Counted from the stretch's first letter, positions 8,916-19,010 are shown. The stretch is 64,000 bases of DNA from JBAXXL01 sp037127915 (GCA_037127915.1 JBAXXL010000005.1:58194-122193), one strand, 5' to 3'. The notes: generated from the letters alone by a model not told the origin. A program made the numbers and translations.

Positions 8916-10889
8916 ATGAAAAATTTGGTAAGAATTTCAATCGTATTAATCGGAATATTTTTCTGTATATCTCTCCAAGCGCAACCCCTTGCCGGGAAAA
9001 AAGATTTGAAAAATCCATTTGAGCTGACATCCAAACCATACACAAGATATTGGTGGTTTGCCTCGACAATTAAAGAGCAGGATGTCCGCTACAACCTCAA
9101 TTTTTTGAAAGCAAACGGCTTCGGCGGTGTGGAAGTCGCTTGGGTTTATCCGTTAAGCAGATTCAATAAAAATGATACAACCTACACTCCGCGCCAAGAA
9201 TGGCTCTCGCCGGAATGGACTAAAATAGTTGATTTTACTGTTAAATATGCGGATTCTATCGGCTTGGGCTGTGATTTAACATTCGGTACACTTTGGCCCT
9301 TCGGCGATACTTATGTGCCGTTCAGTCAAGCTACACAAAAATACGGTGAACCGAAATGGAGACAGGAAATCGCAAAATCCTGGCAATACCCGAAAGTAGG
9401 TTATGTGATTGACCATTTAACACCAAAGAACTATACCCCCTATTTCGACAGATTGATGAAGGCATTCCCCCGCCCCAATACCAAAATCCAGCAATCGTAT
9501 TTTGTTGATAGTTGGGAAGTGGAAACAGAAAAACTTTGGTGCGACGGATTCGATAAAGATTTCAAAAAACGCTTCGGTTATGATATAACAAAATATATGG
9601 ATTCAATTTATAAGCCCTACAACAGCCATTATCTATATGATTATATGAGTTTAATATCGGATAAAGTTTTAGGATTTTACAAAAATTACGATGAAAAGCT
9701 GAATAAAAACGGGATTCTTTCACGCGGACAAGTTTCGGGAGCTCCTTGCGATTTGATTTCGGGTTATGCTTTGCTTGATATTCCCGAAGGCGAATCAATG
9801 CTTTTTGAACCGGAGTATTGCTCTATTCCAGCTTCTGCGGCATTGCTGACAGGTAAAAATGCTGTCAGCTCCGAGACATTTACTTGCTTATACGGCTGGC
9901 CCCGCGATTATATCCGCCAAGAGCAAATTGCTGATTTAAAATTGGTTGCCGATGCGCTTTTTGCAAATGGGGTTAACCAAATTATCTGGCACGGTAAAGC
10001 TCATAATCCAAATAATTCCGATACCGTGAATTTTTATGCTTCTACTCATATCGGACCAACCGGCGCGATTGCCTCTGAATTGCCCGAATTCAACAAATAT
10101 CTTGAAAAGATATCCACCTTTATGAAAAAGGGAAACAATTATTCGGATATTGCTGTTTATTTGCCGACTGAGGATTCTTGGGTAAAGGGTGTGATGCCGA
10201 AAGAAAAGCAATTTATTTGGGCTTGGGGATACTACGAAATGCGCTATGTCTATTTCCCTGATGAATTGAAAGGATATAATCCAAGCTGGATAAATGGCGA
10301 ATTTCTTGCTAAAGCTAAAGTAATAGATGGGAAGCTTAAAGTTGGTAATTTGGATGTACCGTATCTTTATGTGGATTCAAAATATCTGGATTTCAAAGTA
10401 CTTGAAAGTTTAGCAAAATTAGCAAAAAATGGTTTGAAAATCGTTTTAAAGCAAAATCCTGAAAATCCGTCTGCTGTAACAAAATCAAAATATAAGACCA
10501 CATTAGACCAATTAATTAGCTATAAAAATGTTGTTTCCGAAATGCCGGTTGACGCAAAACCATTTTTCAAAGGAAAGGCGATTCCTCAACATTGGGTCAG
10601 AATAGACGGCGATTCACTTTATATTTTCTTCCCTAATCCTAAAAGCACAAGGTTGAAATTCCCTCTGGTATATGGTCAATCTCTGAACACTGAAACAGCT
10701 AACGCCGACGTATTAATTGATTACAATGGTATGAATTACCGATTTCCAGTAAAATTCGAACCATATCAATCGCTTATGTATAAATTGGTAAATGGACAAA
10801 TCGAAAAAATTGATATCCAATATGTACCCAAAACACCAATAGTTAAAGTAAGACCTGAGGGATATGTAGCGCCTTGGTTGGTGAAATAA
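8916..10889 (+). CDS. GH106-like glycoside hydrolase, secreted
   Basis: A 657-residue protein with a signal peptide (MKNLVRISIVLIGIFFCIS, cleavage near LQAQP). The mature N-terminus, YTRYWWFASTIKEQDVRYNL followed by FLKANGFGGVEVAWVYP, resembles the start of the catalytic barrel of GH106 alpha-L-rhamnosidases and related enzymes. Further barrel-like segments are GLGCDLTFGTLWPFG and NQIIWHGKAHNP. It is shorter than many GH106 proteins and lacks an obvious extra beta domain. Export to the periplasm or surface and action on rhamnose-containing polysaccharide is an inference from family. No T9SS domain is seen at the C-terminus. It appears monocistronic. Confidence 0.65.
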   Translation: MKNLVRISIVLIGIFFCISLQAQPLAGKKDLKNPFELTSKPYTRYWWFASTIKEQDVRYNLNFLKANGFGGVEVAWVYPLSRFNKNDTTYTPRQEWLSPEWTKIVDFTVKYADSIGLGCDLTFGTLWPFGDTYVPFSQATQKYGEPKWRQEIAKSWQYPKVGYVIDHLTPKNYTPYFDRLMKAFPRPNTKIQQSYFVDSWEVETEKLWCDGFDKDFKKRFGYDITKYMDSIYKPYNSHYLYDYMSLISDKVLGFYKNYDEKLNKNGILSRGQVSGAPCDLISGYALLDIPEGESMLFEPEYCSIPASAALLTGKNAVSSETFTCLYGWPRDYIRQEQIADLKLVADALFANGVNQIIWHGKAHNPNNSDTVNFYASTHIGPTGAIASELPEFNKYLEKISTFMKKGNNYSDIAVYLPTEDSWVKGVMPKEKQFIWAWGYYEMRYVYFPDELKGYNPSWINGEFLAKAKVIDGKLKVGNLDVPYLYVDSKYLDFKVLESLAKLAKNGLKIVLKQNPENPSAVTKSKYKTTLDQLISYKNVVSEMPVDAKPFFKGKAIPQHWVRIDGDSLYIFFPNPKSTRLKFPLVYGQSLNTETANADVLIDYNGMNYRFPVKFEPYQSLMYKLVNGQIEKIDIQYVPKTPIVKVRPEGYVAPWLVK

Positions 10890-10935
10890 GGAAAATAAAG
10901 AAAAAGAAGTTTTTAATAAATATGAGCTGAAATGT

Positions 10936-10970
10936 ATTTGAACTATTCGGTAATTCCGAACAGTTCAAAT
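10936..10970. repeat. 15-base inverted repeat between genes
   Basis: ATTTGAACT-A-TTCGG and CCGAA-C-AGTTCAAAT flank TAATT, with one mismatch. No T-run follows on the plus strand. It may end transcription of the GH106-like gene or act as an operator for the next gene. Confidence 0.5.
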
Positions 10971-11039
10971 TGAAGGTTCAAGAAAACTATAAAGAATCAT
11001 CAATTTAACCATTGTTCCATTTCTAAAAGTATAAGATTT

Positions 11040-11717
11040 ATGGACTTAACAAATTTAGATTCCACAACCCGCATAATAGGCCTATGCGCCTCGGGTTTAT
11101 TATGTATATCGTTCAGTTTATATACGATATTTTATGTAATGCTTATTGGCAAATATAAACTTCCAAAATGGCAAAGCATCAGTTTTTTAGCAGATGAAAT
11201 CGGCAAGCCATGGTTTAAGTTATTTACAGTATGCCAAGCGATTACTTTTATTTCAGGTATTTGCTATTTGATATTGGTTTGCATTTTCTATTCATTAGCA
11301 AAACCGGAACTCCGGTTAGAAGCCCTGATAAGTTTAGTATTTGCTGTTATGTTTATAGTTTTAAGCAGTGAACATTATTATATCCAATTAACTTATGTAT
11401 TAACCCGCTTAAAAGAAAAGCGTTTAGACTCTCTAGAAGAATACACACAACTTTATTCCAAATCAATGATTATTTCGAAAAATATTTTGGGTTGGACATT
11501 ATTCTTCGCATTTTCTTCATTTTTCTTGATTCCGCTTTTTGATGCGTCCACTTTAGGATTATGGCTCAAAATAGTTTTTGCCATTAATGGAGTATTTTGT
11601 ATTCTTGGATTTATAGGATATACATTTAACAAAATGATATTAAATATACTATACTTTAATGGAATGGGTTTAGCTGTAATTGTAGTTAGTTTATTATCTT
11701 TTCTATATTTTTTGTAA
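11040..11717 (+). CDS. integral membrane protein of unknown function
   Basis: A 225-residue hydrophobic protein with about six membrane segments: near residues 13-35, 62-83, 93-110, 148-166, 172-195 and 200-223. A cytoplasm-like charged loop, LTRLKEKRLDSLEEYTQ, lies at about 122-138. I do not recognise a family and see no catalytic motif. It stands alone after a dyad and converges on lysA through a hairpin. Confidence 0.65.
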   Translation: MDLTNLDSTTRIIGLCASGLLCISFSLYTIFYVMLIGKYKLPKWQSISFLADEIGKPWFKLFTVCQAITFISGICYLILVCIFYSLAKPELRLEALISLVFAVMFIVLSSEHYYIQLTYVLTRLKEKRLDSLEEYTQLYSKSMIISKNILGWTLFFAFSSFFLIPLFDASTLGLWLKIVFAINGVFCILGFIGYTFNKMILNILYFNGMGLAVIVVSLLSFLYFL

Positions 11718-11733
11718 TATGAAATTAGCAATT

Positions 11734-11762
11734 CATCCGATGACTTCATCAGTCATCGGATG
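11734..11762. terminator. bidirectional terminator hairpin
   Basis: CATCCGATGACT and AGTCATCGGATG are exact reverse complements with a 5-base loop. The hairpin sits between the convergent membrane protein gene and lysA, so it can serve both. It is related to the hairpin at 4412-4444. Confidence 0.6.
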
Positions 11763-11769
11763 TGCAAAA

Positions 11770-12936
11770 TCATACAATCCTTTCTATATCATCCGAATAA
11801 TACGCTTTAACTACAGGTCTCATATTATAATTAAACGCCATAGATTCGCTGTAAGCTCCAGCAGAACGAATCGCAATCAAATCGCCGCGCTTCGTTTCGG
11901 GTAACTTTACCGCTTTGCTGAATGTGTCACTCGATTCGCAGATTGGACCAACCACATCGTATTCATTTTCTGCTCCAGTTGAAGTAAGATTTTCTATTTT
12001 ATGACGAACTTGGTAGAGTGCAGGTCGTATTAGCTCAGTCATACCGGCATCCAGAATTGCGAAATTCGTTTTAACCCCTTTTTTGATATAGAGTACCCGC
12101 GAAATCAAATATCCGCATTGAGCGACCAATGAACGCCCCAATTCGAAATGTAGTTTCTGATTTGGGCGCAAATCCAGAAATTTCTCGAATACAGAAAAGT
12201 ATGACCAAAAATCCGGTACACTATTGAAATCAGGATTTTCGTAATCAATACCCAAACCGCCGCCTACGTTAATATGTTCCAAATTGTAGTTATATTGCTC
12301 TACTATAGTCAGTAATTCATTAATTCGAACACATAAACCTTTGAATGCTTCCATATTTGTAATTTGAGACCCAATATGAAAATGCAATCCAATTAATTCT
12401 AGATTTTTGCAATTTCTCAGTTCAGCCAATATGTTTTTCATTTCGTTAATACTTACACCGAATTTATTTTCATCTAAACCGGTTGTAATGTATTTATGAG
12501 TATAAGCCGATACATTCGGATTTATCCGTAATGCAATTCTTGCTGTTTTATCGGCTTTTTTAGCTAAATCATTTATATTTTGAATTTCGGCAATAGATTC
12601 GCAATTGAAGCAGAAAATATCGTTTTGCAAGGCAATCTCAATTTCCCAATCACTCTTCCCCACTCCGGCAAAAACGATTTTATCGGCGGGAATACCACAT
12701 TCAATAGCACGAATGATTTCATTGCCGCTTACACAGTCAGCTCCGAGACCAAATTCAGCCATTTTGCCAACAATTTTGGTATTTGAATTTGCCTTTAAGG
12801 CATAGTGTACAACATACCCGTGCTTTTTCGATTCACCTGTAAGCACTTCCAACGTTCTATCCAATATCTCCATATCGTAAAAATAAAAGGGAGTCGGTAG
12901 GGCGCCAAATTCCTTTATGATTTTATTATTCAGCAT
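11770..12936 (-). CDS. lysA: diaminopimelate decarboxylase
   Basis: A PLP-dependent fold-III decarboxylase that makes L-lysine from meso-diaminopimelate. The N-terminal barrel starts with TPFYFYD. The PLP lysine is K48 in HYALKANSN, and the glycine loop is GGGLGIDY. The C-terminal active-site CESSDTF supplies the conserved Cys, Glu and Asp. Length is about 388 residues. I take the ATG at 12936, which has a GGAGCG SD and overlaps the end of lysC by 11 bases. An in-frame ATG 12 bases upstream is less likely. Translational coupling to lysC is probable. Confidence 0.95.
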   Translation of the reverse strand: MLNNKIIKEFGALPTPFYFYDMEILDRTLEVLTGESKKHGYVVHYALKANSNTKIVGKMAEFGLGADCVSGNEIIRAIECGIPADKIVFAGVGKSDWEIEIALQNDIFCFNCESIAEIQNINDLAKKADKTARIALRINPNVSAYTHKYITTGLDENKFGVSINEMKNILAELRNCKNLELIGLHFHIGSQITNMEAFKGLCVRINELLTIVEQYNYNLEHINVGGGLGIDYENPDFNSVPDFWSYFSVFEKFLDLRPNQKLHFELGRSLVAQCGYLISRVLYIKKGVKTNFAILDAGMTELIRPALYQVRHKIENLTSTGAENEYDVVGPICESSDTFSKAVKLPETKRGDLIAIRSAGAYSESMAFNYNMRPVVKAYYSDDIERIV

Positions 12937-14260
12937 CTTGCGCTCCATTAAAGAGATTATCGCTTAATGAATTTAAAGCGGCGTCTTTGTATTTTGTATT
13001 AATTAATACTGATATATTATGAAGACTTCCACCATAAGAAATCATTCTTAACGGTATATCCTTCAGAGCATTAATCACCGAAGCCGCTATTCCCGCCGAA
13101 TCTTCAGCATAATTTCCAGCAATACAAATAATTGTCTGGTCTGTATCGACTTCCACATTACCAAATTGCCGCAATTCATCCGTTATATCACCCAAATAAG
13201 TATCATCATCAATTGTAACCGATACAGCAACTTCCGACGTAGTAATCATATCAATTGATGTTTTGAAGCGTTCGAAAATCTCGAAAACGTGGCGCAAAAA
13301 ACCGTAAGCCATCAGCATTCGGTCGGATTTGATTTTAATAGCTGTTATATTACTTTTTGCCGCTACCGCTTGAATACCGGCGAATTCATCATCCAAAGTG
13401 ATGAGCGTTCCTTGCGCTTGGGGTTCCATAGTGTTTTTCAATCGAACGGGTATATTATTCTTTTTTGCGGGTAAAACGCTTGATGGATGCAAGATTTTTG
13501 CTCCGAAATATGACAATTCCGCCGCAACATCGAAACTCATTTTCGAAATTGGGCTGGTATTATCGACAATCCTTGGGTCGTTATTGTGAAAACCGTCAAT
13601 ATCTGTCCATATCTGAACTTCTTCGGCATTAACAGCCGCACCAATTAAAGTGGCAGTATAATCACTACCCCCTCGTTTCAAATTGTCAATTTCACCATAA
13701 GCATTTTTGCAAATAAAGCCCTGAGTTATGGTTATGCTTTTTTTATTTTCAGCTTTTAACAACATTTCAAGCTTTTCTTTTATATAAAATTCATCCGGCT
13801 CGCCATTTTTATCAATGCGCATAAATTCTAAAGCTGAAACCAAATCGGTGTTTATCCCCAATTCAAGTAGATAAGAATAAAACATAGCTGAGCTCATTAG
13901 TTCACCTTGAGCTAATAAATTGCGTTCTTCGAAAATATTGAACGAATTAAACAAAAAGCTTCTTATGTATGTGAATGTTTGGTTAACAAGGTCAACAATT
14001 GTAGATTTTATTTCTTGGTTTTCGTAAAGTTCTTCGATTATACTGAAATATAAACTTTCCAAATCGCCAATCATTGCTTCTGCAGAGATAGTACGGTTGT
14101 TTCGGAGTTCATTGCCGATTTTTACTAAAGTGTTTGTTGTTCCGCTCATAGCCGAAAGGACAACAATAATCTGCCCGGTTTCGTTGCATACAATATCAGC
14201 AACTTCTCGGATTCGTTGGGCACTTCCTACTGAAGTACCTCCAAATTTTAAAACTTTCAT
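12926..14260 (-). CDS. lysC: aspartate kinase
   Basis: Phosphorylates aspartate, the first step toward lysine, threonine, methionine and diaminopimelate. The N-terminus MKVLKFGGTSVGSA is the classic aspartokinase phosphate-binding motif. The RGGSDYTA segment near residue 195 and the WTDIDGF segment near 217 complete the kinase site. Two ACT regulatory domains follow (about 300-440, beginning ITAIKIKSDRM), so feedback inhibition is expected. Length is 444 residues. It is the first gene of a lysC-lysA operon. Its product is the monofunctional kinase, without a homoserine dehydrogenase fusion. Confidence 0.95.
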   Translation of the reverse strand: MKVLKFGGTSVGSAQRIREVADIVCNETGQIIVVLSAMSGTTNTLVKIGNELRNNRTISAEAMIGDLESLYFSIIEELYENQEIKSTIVDLVNQTFTYIRSFLFNSFNIFEERNLLAQGELMSSAMFYSYLLELGINTDLVSALEFMRIDKNGEPDEFYIKEKLEMLLKAENKKSITITQGFICKNAYGEIDNLKRGGSDYTATLIGAAVNAEEVQIWTDIDGFHNNDPRIVDNTSPISKMSFDVAAELSYFGAKILHPSSVLPAKKNNIPVRLKNTMEPQAQGTLITLDDEFAGIQAVAAKSNITAIKIKSDRMLMAYGFLRHVFEIFERFKTSIDMITTSEVAVSVTIDDDTYLGDITDELRQFGNVEVDTDQTIICIAGNYAEDSAGIAASVINALKDIPLRMISYGGSLHNISVLINTKYKDAALNSLSDNLFNGAQDAE

Positions 14261-14925
14261 ATTTATACCTGATTATTTTTAATTTTCTTTTATTTTAAAG
14301 TTGTTCGGACATTCTTGTCTGAACTTTAGTTTTATATATTATTATTTTTAATAAACAAGCACGGATGCTTGTTCTACGAAAATATAGTCTCACAGATGTA
14401 TTTACCTATGAATATTATATTTATAAAACTGAATTCCGGCTCCTATTATAGAGCCGAGCGTTTTCGTGTATGTTTGGGTTTTGCGTTTGTGGAAATTGGC
14501 AATGGATAATTGGCTTCTGTGTTCAAGACCGAAGCTATTTTGTGAAGGACATTTAGACTAGTTATGTTTGGGATACAACATAAAATTCTCAAAATATAAA
14601 TTATTACAAGTACAAAATTACGACAATTAATTGACAGTTGAAAATGAGAAGAAGAAGAATTTACCGCAAAGACGCGGAGACGCAAAGAATAATTGTCAAT
14701 GGTTAATTGTAAATTGTTAATGATTAATGAGAAGAAGAAGAAGAAAAACCCCCTAACCCCCTTTGAAAAATGGGGAACCAAGAAAAAAGCGTAATTTGTA
14801 ATTCGTAATTCGTAATTGATTCCCCGTAATTCGTAATTTTTAATTCGTAATTGATTTTGATGTGTCATTATACGGCACGGTACAAGTTAATTTTGTATAT
14901 GTTTAATTTGCAAAATAGGAAAACT
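14261..14925. other. intergenic region rich in simple repeats
   Basis: No credible gene. Between about 14690 and 14850 it is built of short repeated words such as AATTCGTAATT and AATTGTCAATGG. There is a CCCCCTAACCCCC tract at 14750-14761. An ORF on the minus strand across this region translates only the repeats. Related AATTACGAATTAC words occur after ppdK. Confidence 0.6.
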
Positions 14926-15993
14926 ATGCCGAAAATCAATTCAATTAAAATGATGCCCGAAGACAATCAAGCGAAGTATGACCATATCTTATATGGACTA
15001 AACTTTATGCAGGAAATATTGGAACAAGAACCGGACAAATGTTTTGTAAGCGATGATACTGAACTCTGGCATTTTGGAATTGCGCCCGAAATCTTGAAAC
15101 ATCGCCTGTTTTATAATTATGGATATAAATTACCCGATGAGATAGTTGAAACGGAGAAATTAAGCGAAGATGACAAGCAAATTGTTACCGGCGTTAGGAA
15201 CAATAATGGCAGAATCAAACTTTGGCAGGACTTAGCCGCAATTGACAAAAACCTTAAGAAGTATAAACCAGGAGATTTATACGCCTTTTGGGCTATTCCG
15301 AGTTTGTTTTGCGTCAGCCACAGCCACCCGGCGCGCGACGTTTTTCGAGTTGATTCTTTAGCTCGATTTATAGCCGCAGGCGAATATGATGTTATAATAG
15401 AACTTCTTACTAAAGAAAGAAATACTGACGCCGCGAATAGCGGGATGTTTGCAGAAATTCTGAAAGAATTCGATTGGGAACTAGAGCGTTTTGAATATGT
15501 TATCCCAAACGAAAAAGAATTGGATTATCTGCAAATTGATACCATAATTAGGCAAATTGATAAATTCTTAGCCCAAGGCAAGCGCATACTTTTTCACTCC
15601 CAGGGGAGAACGGACAGATTGGGATTAGTCCTTGCCTGTTGGCTTGTTAAGCACAATCTTGCAACTCAAAATAATTTTATCGACAAAATCAACCTTATGC
15701 GCGAAGGAGTGTGGGCGAATGACGACCCAACCGATAGATTTCAATATTGGGACTTTAACAAATACCAGCAGGAAAATTGCGATGAAACTAGGCACTTCAT
15801 CAAATCGAAAGTGCCGAAAGTAAAAGCTCGTATTATGAGTGTCGTTCCAATCTATTTCAATAAAAAAATGCGCCAAGAGATACCGTATTGGACAAATAAT
15901 TTGTCCTTGAAAGTTGATGATACTGTGGATGAAGAAATTGCAGAAGTAATTGAGCAGTTCATACCTAAGAAAGGGAAGAAAAATGACAAATAA
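14926..15993 (+). CDS. PTP-like protein with Cys-to-Ser in the P-loop
   Basis: A 355-residue protein. The segment HSQGRTDR at residues 224-231, inside KRILFHSQGRTDRLGLVLAC, has the form of the HCx5R phosphate-binding loop of cysteine phosphatases of the dual-specificity/ADP-ribosylglycohydrolase-associated type. The nucleophilic Cys is replaced by Ser225, while His224 and Arg231 remain. A helix like those following PTP loops comes next (LGLVLACWLVKH). It may thus bind phosphorylated or ADP-ribose ligands without cleaving them. The N-terminal 200 residues are not recognised. The start at 14926 has AGGA upstream. It overlaps the next gene by 11 bases. Confidence 0.6.
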   Translation: MPKINSIKMMPEDNQAKYDHILYGLNFMQEILEQEPDKCFVSDDTELWHFGIAPEILKHRLFYNYGYKLPDEIVETEKLSEDDKQIVTGVRNNNGRIKLWQDLAAIDKNLKKYKPGDLYAFWAIPSLFCVSHSHPARDVFRVDSLARFIAAGEYDVIIELLTKERNTDAANSGMFAEILKEFDWELERFEYVIPNEKELDYLQIDTIIRQIDKFLAQGKRILFHSQGRTDRLGLVLACWLVKHNLATQNNFIDKINLMREGVWANDDPTDRFQYWDFNKYQQENCDETRHFIKSKVPKVKARIMSVVPIYFNKKMRQEIPYWTNNLSLKVDDTVDEEIAEVIEQFIPKKGKKNDK

Positions 15994-17029
15994 GCAAAAA
16001 ATCAATGAATTAATAGAAAAGCTCTATCGTTCGCCTATGTACACTCTTTCGTTAGCCGGACAATCAGATTTTAATTTGCATTTCATTTACTGGCTTGTGA
16101 ATAGTTATCCCGAAGTGATGACCGAGTTTTTTAATAGTCAAATGAAATATAATTTGCATCGGATAGAGAAAACAGAAAAGATTGAAGATGACAAATTAGC
16201 TATTTACGACGAGGGAAAAATTAGTGTAATCCTACATTTCCAATATTGGGCATTTAATTCGGACTCATCGGCAGAGGACGAGTACCGTTTTCCGAGTTTA
16301 TCCTGCTATCAATTACCCGAACCGGAAGAGATAGACTATGACGGCTGTGATATCTCTATTATAAATTGTTTTTTAGATAAATGTTGTAATGAAGAGAAAT
16401 TTGAACCGAATGCTGAAGTTTTTATCCGCGACTATAATGAATTTTATAATAATCTGTTTGAATTGAATGATCCATTAGATTTGATGACAGATTACAAAAC
16501 AGAATTATATAGCAATTTGTTCTCCCGAACGAGCGAAAAATACTTAGCATTGCAGAAAATCAATTACCACAGGGCTTATGAATATGATTCTATAAGGAAT
16601 TTCATAGCATTAGGTTTTGAAATGGGATATGCAAAGATGAGGGAGATGAAACCAAGCCAATATTTAGCCGATACTTGGGGCTATAAAACTGAATATTTAG
16701 CAAAAGAAAATGTTTATCAATGCTATTTTGAACATCAGTATTATTGTTTAAATACCAAAATCAGAATCTATTGCCGTCACGAGGGATTGTTTATTAATAT
16801 GGAATCGTTTACATTCCCATATTTTATTCAGATTGGAGAAATAATCAAGAAATTGCGTTTGTCAATAGCTTCGAAGCAACCCAAAATTTTCAAGCTAAAA
16901 AGTAACGGGATATTACAGGTGTTACCACAGGTAACTCAATATGAAGTATTGGAAAGATTCAGCGGATTAATCGAAGAATTGGAATTGGAAATGAGCAGAG
17001 TTACAAAGCCTAAAAAAAATCATTTTTAA
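15983..17029 (+). CDS. hypothetical protein coupled to the PTP-like gene
   Basis: About 348 residues, rich in Tyr, Glu and Asp, with no signal peptide or membrane segment. I do not recognise a family. The ATG at 15983 overlaps the preceding stop and has GGGAAG upstream, which indicates translational coupling. The two products may act together. The segment around DEGKISVILHFQYWAF could be a beta hairpin of a nuclease-like fold, but I cannot support this. Confidence 0.6.
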   Translation: MTNKQKINELIEKLYRSPMYTLSLAGQSDFNLHFIYWLVNSYPEVMTEFFNSQMKYNLHRIEKTEKIEDDKLAIYDEGKISVILHFQYWAFNSDSSAEDEYRFPSLSCYQLPEPEEIDYDGCDISIINCFLDKCCNEEKFEPNAEVFIRDYNEFYNNLFELNDPLDLMTDYKTELYSNLFSRTSEKYLALQKINYHRAYEYDSIRNFIALGFEMGYAKMREMKPSQYLADTWGYKTEYLAKENVYQCYFEHQYYCLNTKIRIYCRHEGLFINMESFTFPYFIQIGEIIKKLRLSIASKQPKIFKLKSNGILQVLPQVTQYEVLERFSGLIEELELEMSRVTKPKKNHF

Positions 17030-17172
17030 GAAAAATAGACAAAATGTCATTTTGCGAATGAATTAAATTTATGTAAGTTAGCATTAGTGGCTTTTGTAAA
17101 TATAGATATTATAGTTGTTTTTGTCGGATAAATGTGTAAGTGATTATATTTTATAAATTATAGAGGTAGAAG

Positions 17173-17967
17173 ATGAGCGAAGAGATTAAGAATTATGAAG
17201 ATTTAGAAGAAAAATTCAAAAAACAGTTTAAGGAAGACATCACAAAAGATGAAATAGTTTTTCTCGAGCATAGAAAATTTTATCCAAATCCAGTTATTTC
17301 TTTGGCACCTAAGTATTGTCTTGTGGCTTTAGAACCAGCTTTGAAATCGTCCGTTGGAAAAGAAGAAGGCAAAAAGAGGTTTGTTGATCAATTGTTTATG
17401 CAATCGATGAATAATTTAATTATTCAATATTGTGCATACAAATATCTATGTTCAGAAAGTTTTGATTATCAAATAACAGATGTTTGTAAAGTACCATTAA
17501 CTACACCAGAACGAACCACGATTAGGAAAAAAATATACAGTAAATGGGAGAATTTGTTTTCAGATGAAATAAAAATTCTGAATAATCCCAAACTGATAGC
17601 AATAGGATACACAACGGAAAAATACTTAATTAACTTTACAAATTATTCAAATGATGCAATACCACATTATTCTTCCAATAATAATTCACTATTTAATGAA
17701 TTGTTAGAAAAACATGGAAGCAATGCAAATGATTTGAAACAATCTAATAATAAAGAATATATTGATTTATATAAAGAAATCAAAGAGTTTGCACAGAATA
17801 AACTTGTACCTCAAATTAATTCTAATAGCAAATTGCTGAATAGACAAGTTGCTGATATTAATGAAGAATTATTCAATGTAATTATCAATAAGAAAGTTGC
17901 ACAAAGTCATAAAGTTAGATATTTTGTATATAAAAAGATATTTACTGAAATAGCCGAGAAAAAATAA
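17173..17967 (+). CDS. uncharacterised protein, possibly uracil-DNA-glycosylase-like fold
   Basis: 264 residues, soluble, lysine-rich. The segment YCLVALEPALKSS, followed by YQITDVCKVPLTTPER and later PKLIAIGYTTEKYL, has the order seen in UDG-superfamily folds: a strand ending at a Pro-containing loop, a strand before a Lys/Cys motif, and a strand ending IxIG. The catalytic residues of known UDG classes are not evident, so activity is uncertain. The C-terminal third is Asn-rich. AGAGGTAG just before the ATG is a good SD. Confidence 0.5.
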   Translation: MSEEIKNYEDLEEKFKKQFKEDITKDEIVFLEHRKFYPNPVISLAPKYCLVALEPALKSSVGKEEGKKRFVDQLFMQSMNNLIIQYCAYKYLCSESFDYQITDVCKVPLTTPERTTIRKKIYSKWENLFSDEIKILNNPKLIAIGYTTEKYLINFTNYSNDAIPHYSSNNNSLFNELLEKHGSNANDLKQSNNKEYIDLYKEIKEFAQNKLVPQINSNSKLLNRQVADINEELFNVIINKKVAQSHKVRYFVYKKIFTEIAEKK

Positions 17968-18518
17968 ATTCTGGGAAATAGTTTAGGAATTTATAACATT
18001 ACATTATTCAACCCCATGCTTAAGCGTGGGGTTGAATAATAAATTATTTCGCCCTTCTAGGACTCCAAATGAATTGCATTTCTAACCGCGGGCTGACACC
18101 CGCGGTTATTGATATTACAACGCTTCGCGGCGGAAGATGGAAGCATTGGGGCGTGCCACAATGAACGCCACGCGGGCAAGCCCGGGTGCTTCCCATATTG
18201 CCTATAAACATTTTATGACTAAAGGCATAATTTTCTTCGCATTTTCAACTTTCAATTTTCAATTGTTTGGAGTTAGCTTCCAAATCGGTTCGGGAATGAC
18301 AAAAATAAGTTCCAAAGCAGGAGCTTCGGAACGAGTTAGTTTTGATAAATCAACCCCACTGTTAACTGCTGGGGTTGTTAGTTAACTATTTTAAAAATAA
18401 TAAATTTTATAAATTAATACAATATTTATAATAATAATTTGTTTATGTTAAATAAAAATATTAATTTTGAACTATCTCATCAACCAAATAGTTGAAAGAG
18501 TTACGGAGCCGTTAAGTT
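17968..18518. repeat. cluster of dispersed intergenic repeats
   Basis: Four elements lie here. A 14-bp perfect hairpin (18003-18016 with 18027-18040, core CAACCCCA) comes first. A repeat of about 88 bases (18044-18131) contains TTATTTCGCCCTT and a CCGCGGG/CCCGCGG hairpin; it recurs at 37600-37694 with TTATTTCGCCCTT and CCGTGGG/CCCACGG. Next is an AGTTCC...GGAAC hairpin at 18308-18333, related to 6091-6116. Last is a second CAACCCCA hairpin at 18351-18377. ORFs across this stretch are not genes. Confidence 0.7.
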
Positions 18519-19010
18519 TTAGCGGCTCTTGCCTTTTAAAAATTCTTGATATTCTTTCATTTTCTTCTTCTTCTCGTGTTTGTAATTTAGGGTAAATGTT
18601 GTCCAAAGTAGAATATAATTTTTCCTTACATCTAAAACAACTATATAATCAGGTTCATCATCCAGTTCTAACCATATACAAATTCTGTTTTTACCATTTC
18701 TTTCTTGAGGCCAAACTTTCAAAGACCAGTTATCGCATTGTTCTATTGTTGGTTTCGCCCATTTAATGCGTTCGTATCTTCTCAAATCAGGTTTTCTTGA
18801 AGATTCATCATAACCCGAAGAGACCATGTGGTAAAAAGTGTATTCTCTACCATCTTCCAATAGTGGTGATTTTAGCTCAATTTTCGTTTCTCTGAAAGTT
18901 GGTTTAGTTCTTACGAAATCATTATAAAATGCTTGATAAACCGCATTTTCAAACTTCATCCAATCACCGTTAAAATCGTCAAGTAAAATTTTCTCAGGCA
19001 ATTCAAACAT
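18519..19010 (-). CDS. hypothetical protein of the DUF3800 cassette
   Basis: 163 residues. The central part has an extended strand-rich pattern, including REYTFYHMVSSG, a charged RRYERIKWAKPTIE segment, and NGKNRICIWLE followed by DYIVVLDVRKNYILLWTTF. This pattern resembles phage-related (P1-type) small proteins that I recall being linked to RNase-like folds, but I cannot assign a catalytic residue. The start codon overlaps the end of the DUF3800 gene by 8 bases, so the two are translated together. A defence or toxin role is an inference from that pairing only. Confidence 0.5.
   Translation of the reverse strand: MFELPEKILLDDFNGDWMKFENAVYQAFYNDFVRTKPTFRETKIELKSPLLEDGREYTFYHMVSSGYDESSRKPDLRRYERIKWAKPTIEQCDNWSLKVWPQERNGKNRICIWLELDDEPDYIVVLDVRKNYILLWTTFTLNYKHEKKKKMKEYQEFLKGKSR

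Noticed and set aside
14446..14868. 140-codon ORF on the minus strand
   Set aside because: It translates the AATTCGTAATT repeat region; the protein is low-complexity (NYELR words) and has no domain.
18137..18385. 82-codon ORF on the plus strand
   Set aside because: It lies across dispersed intergenic repeats and hairpins and has no promoter or SD.
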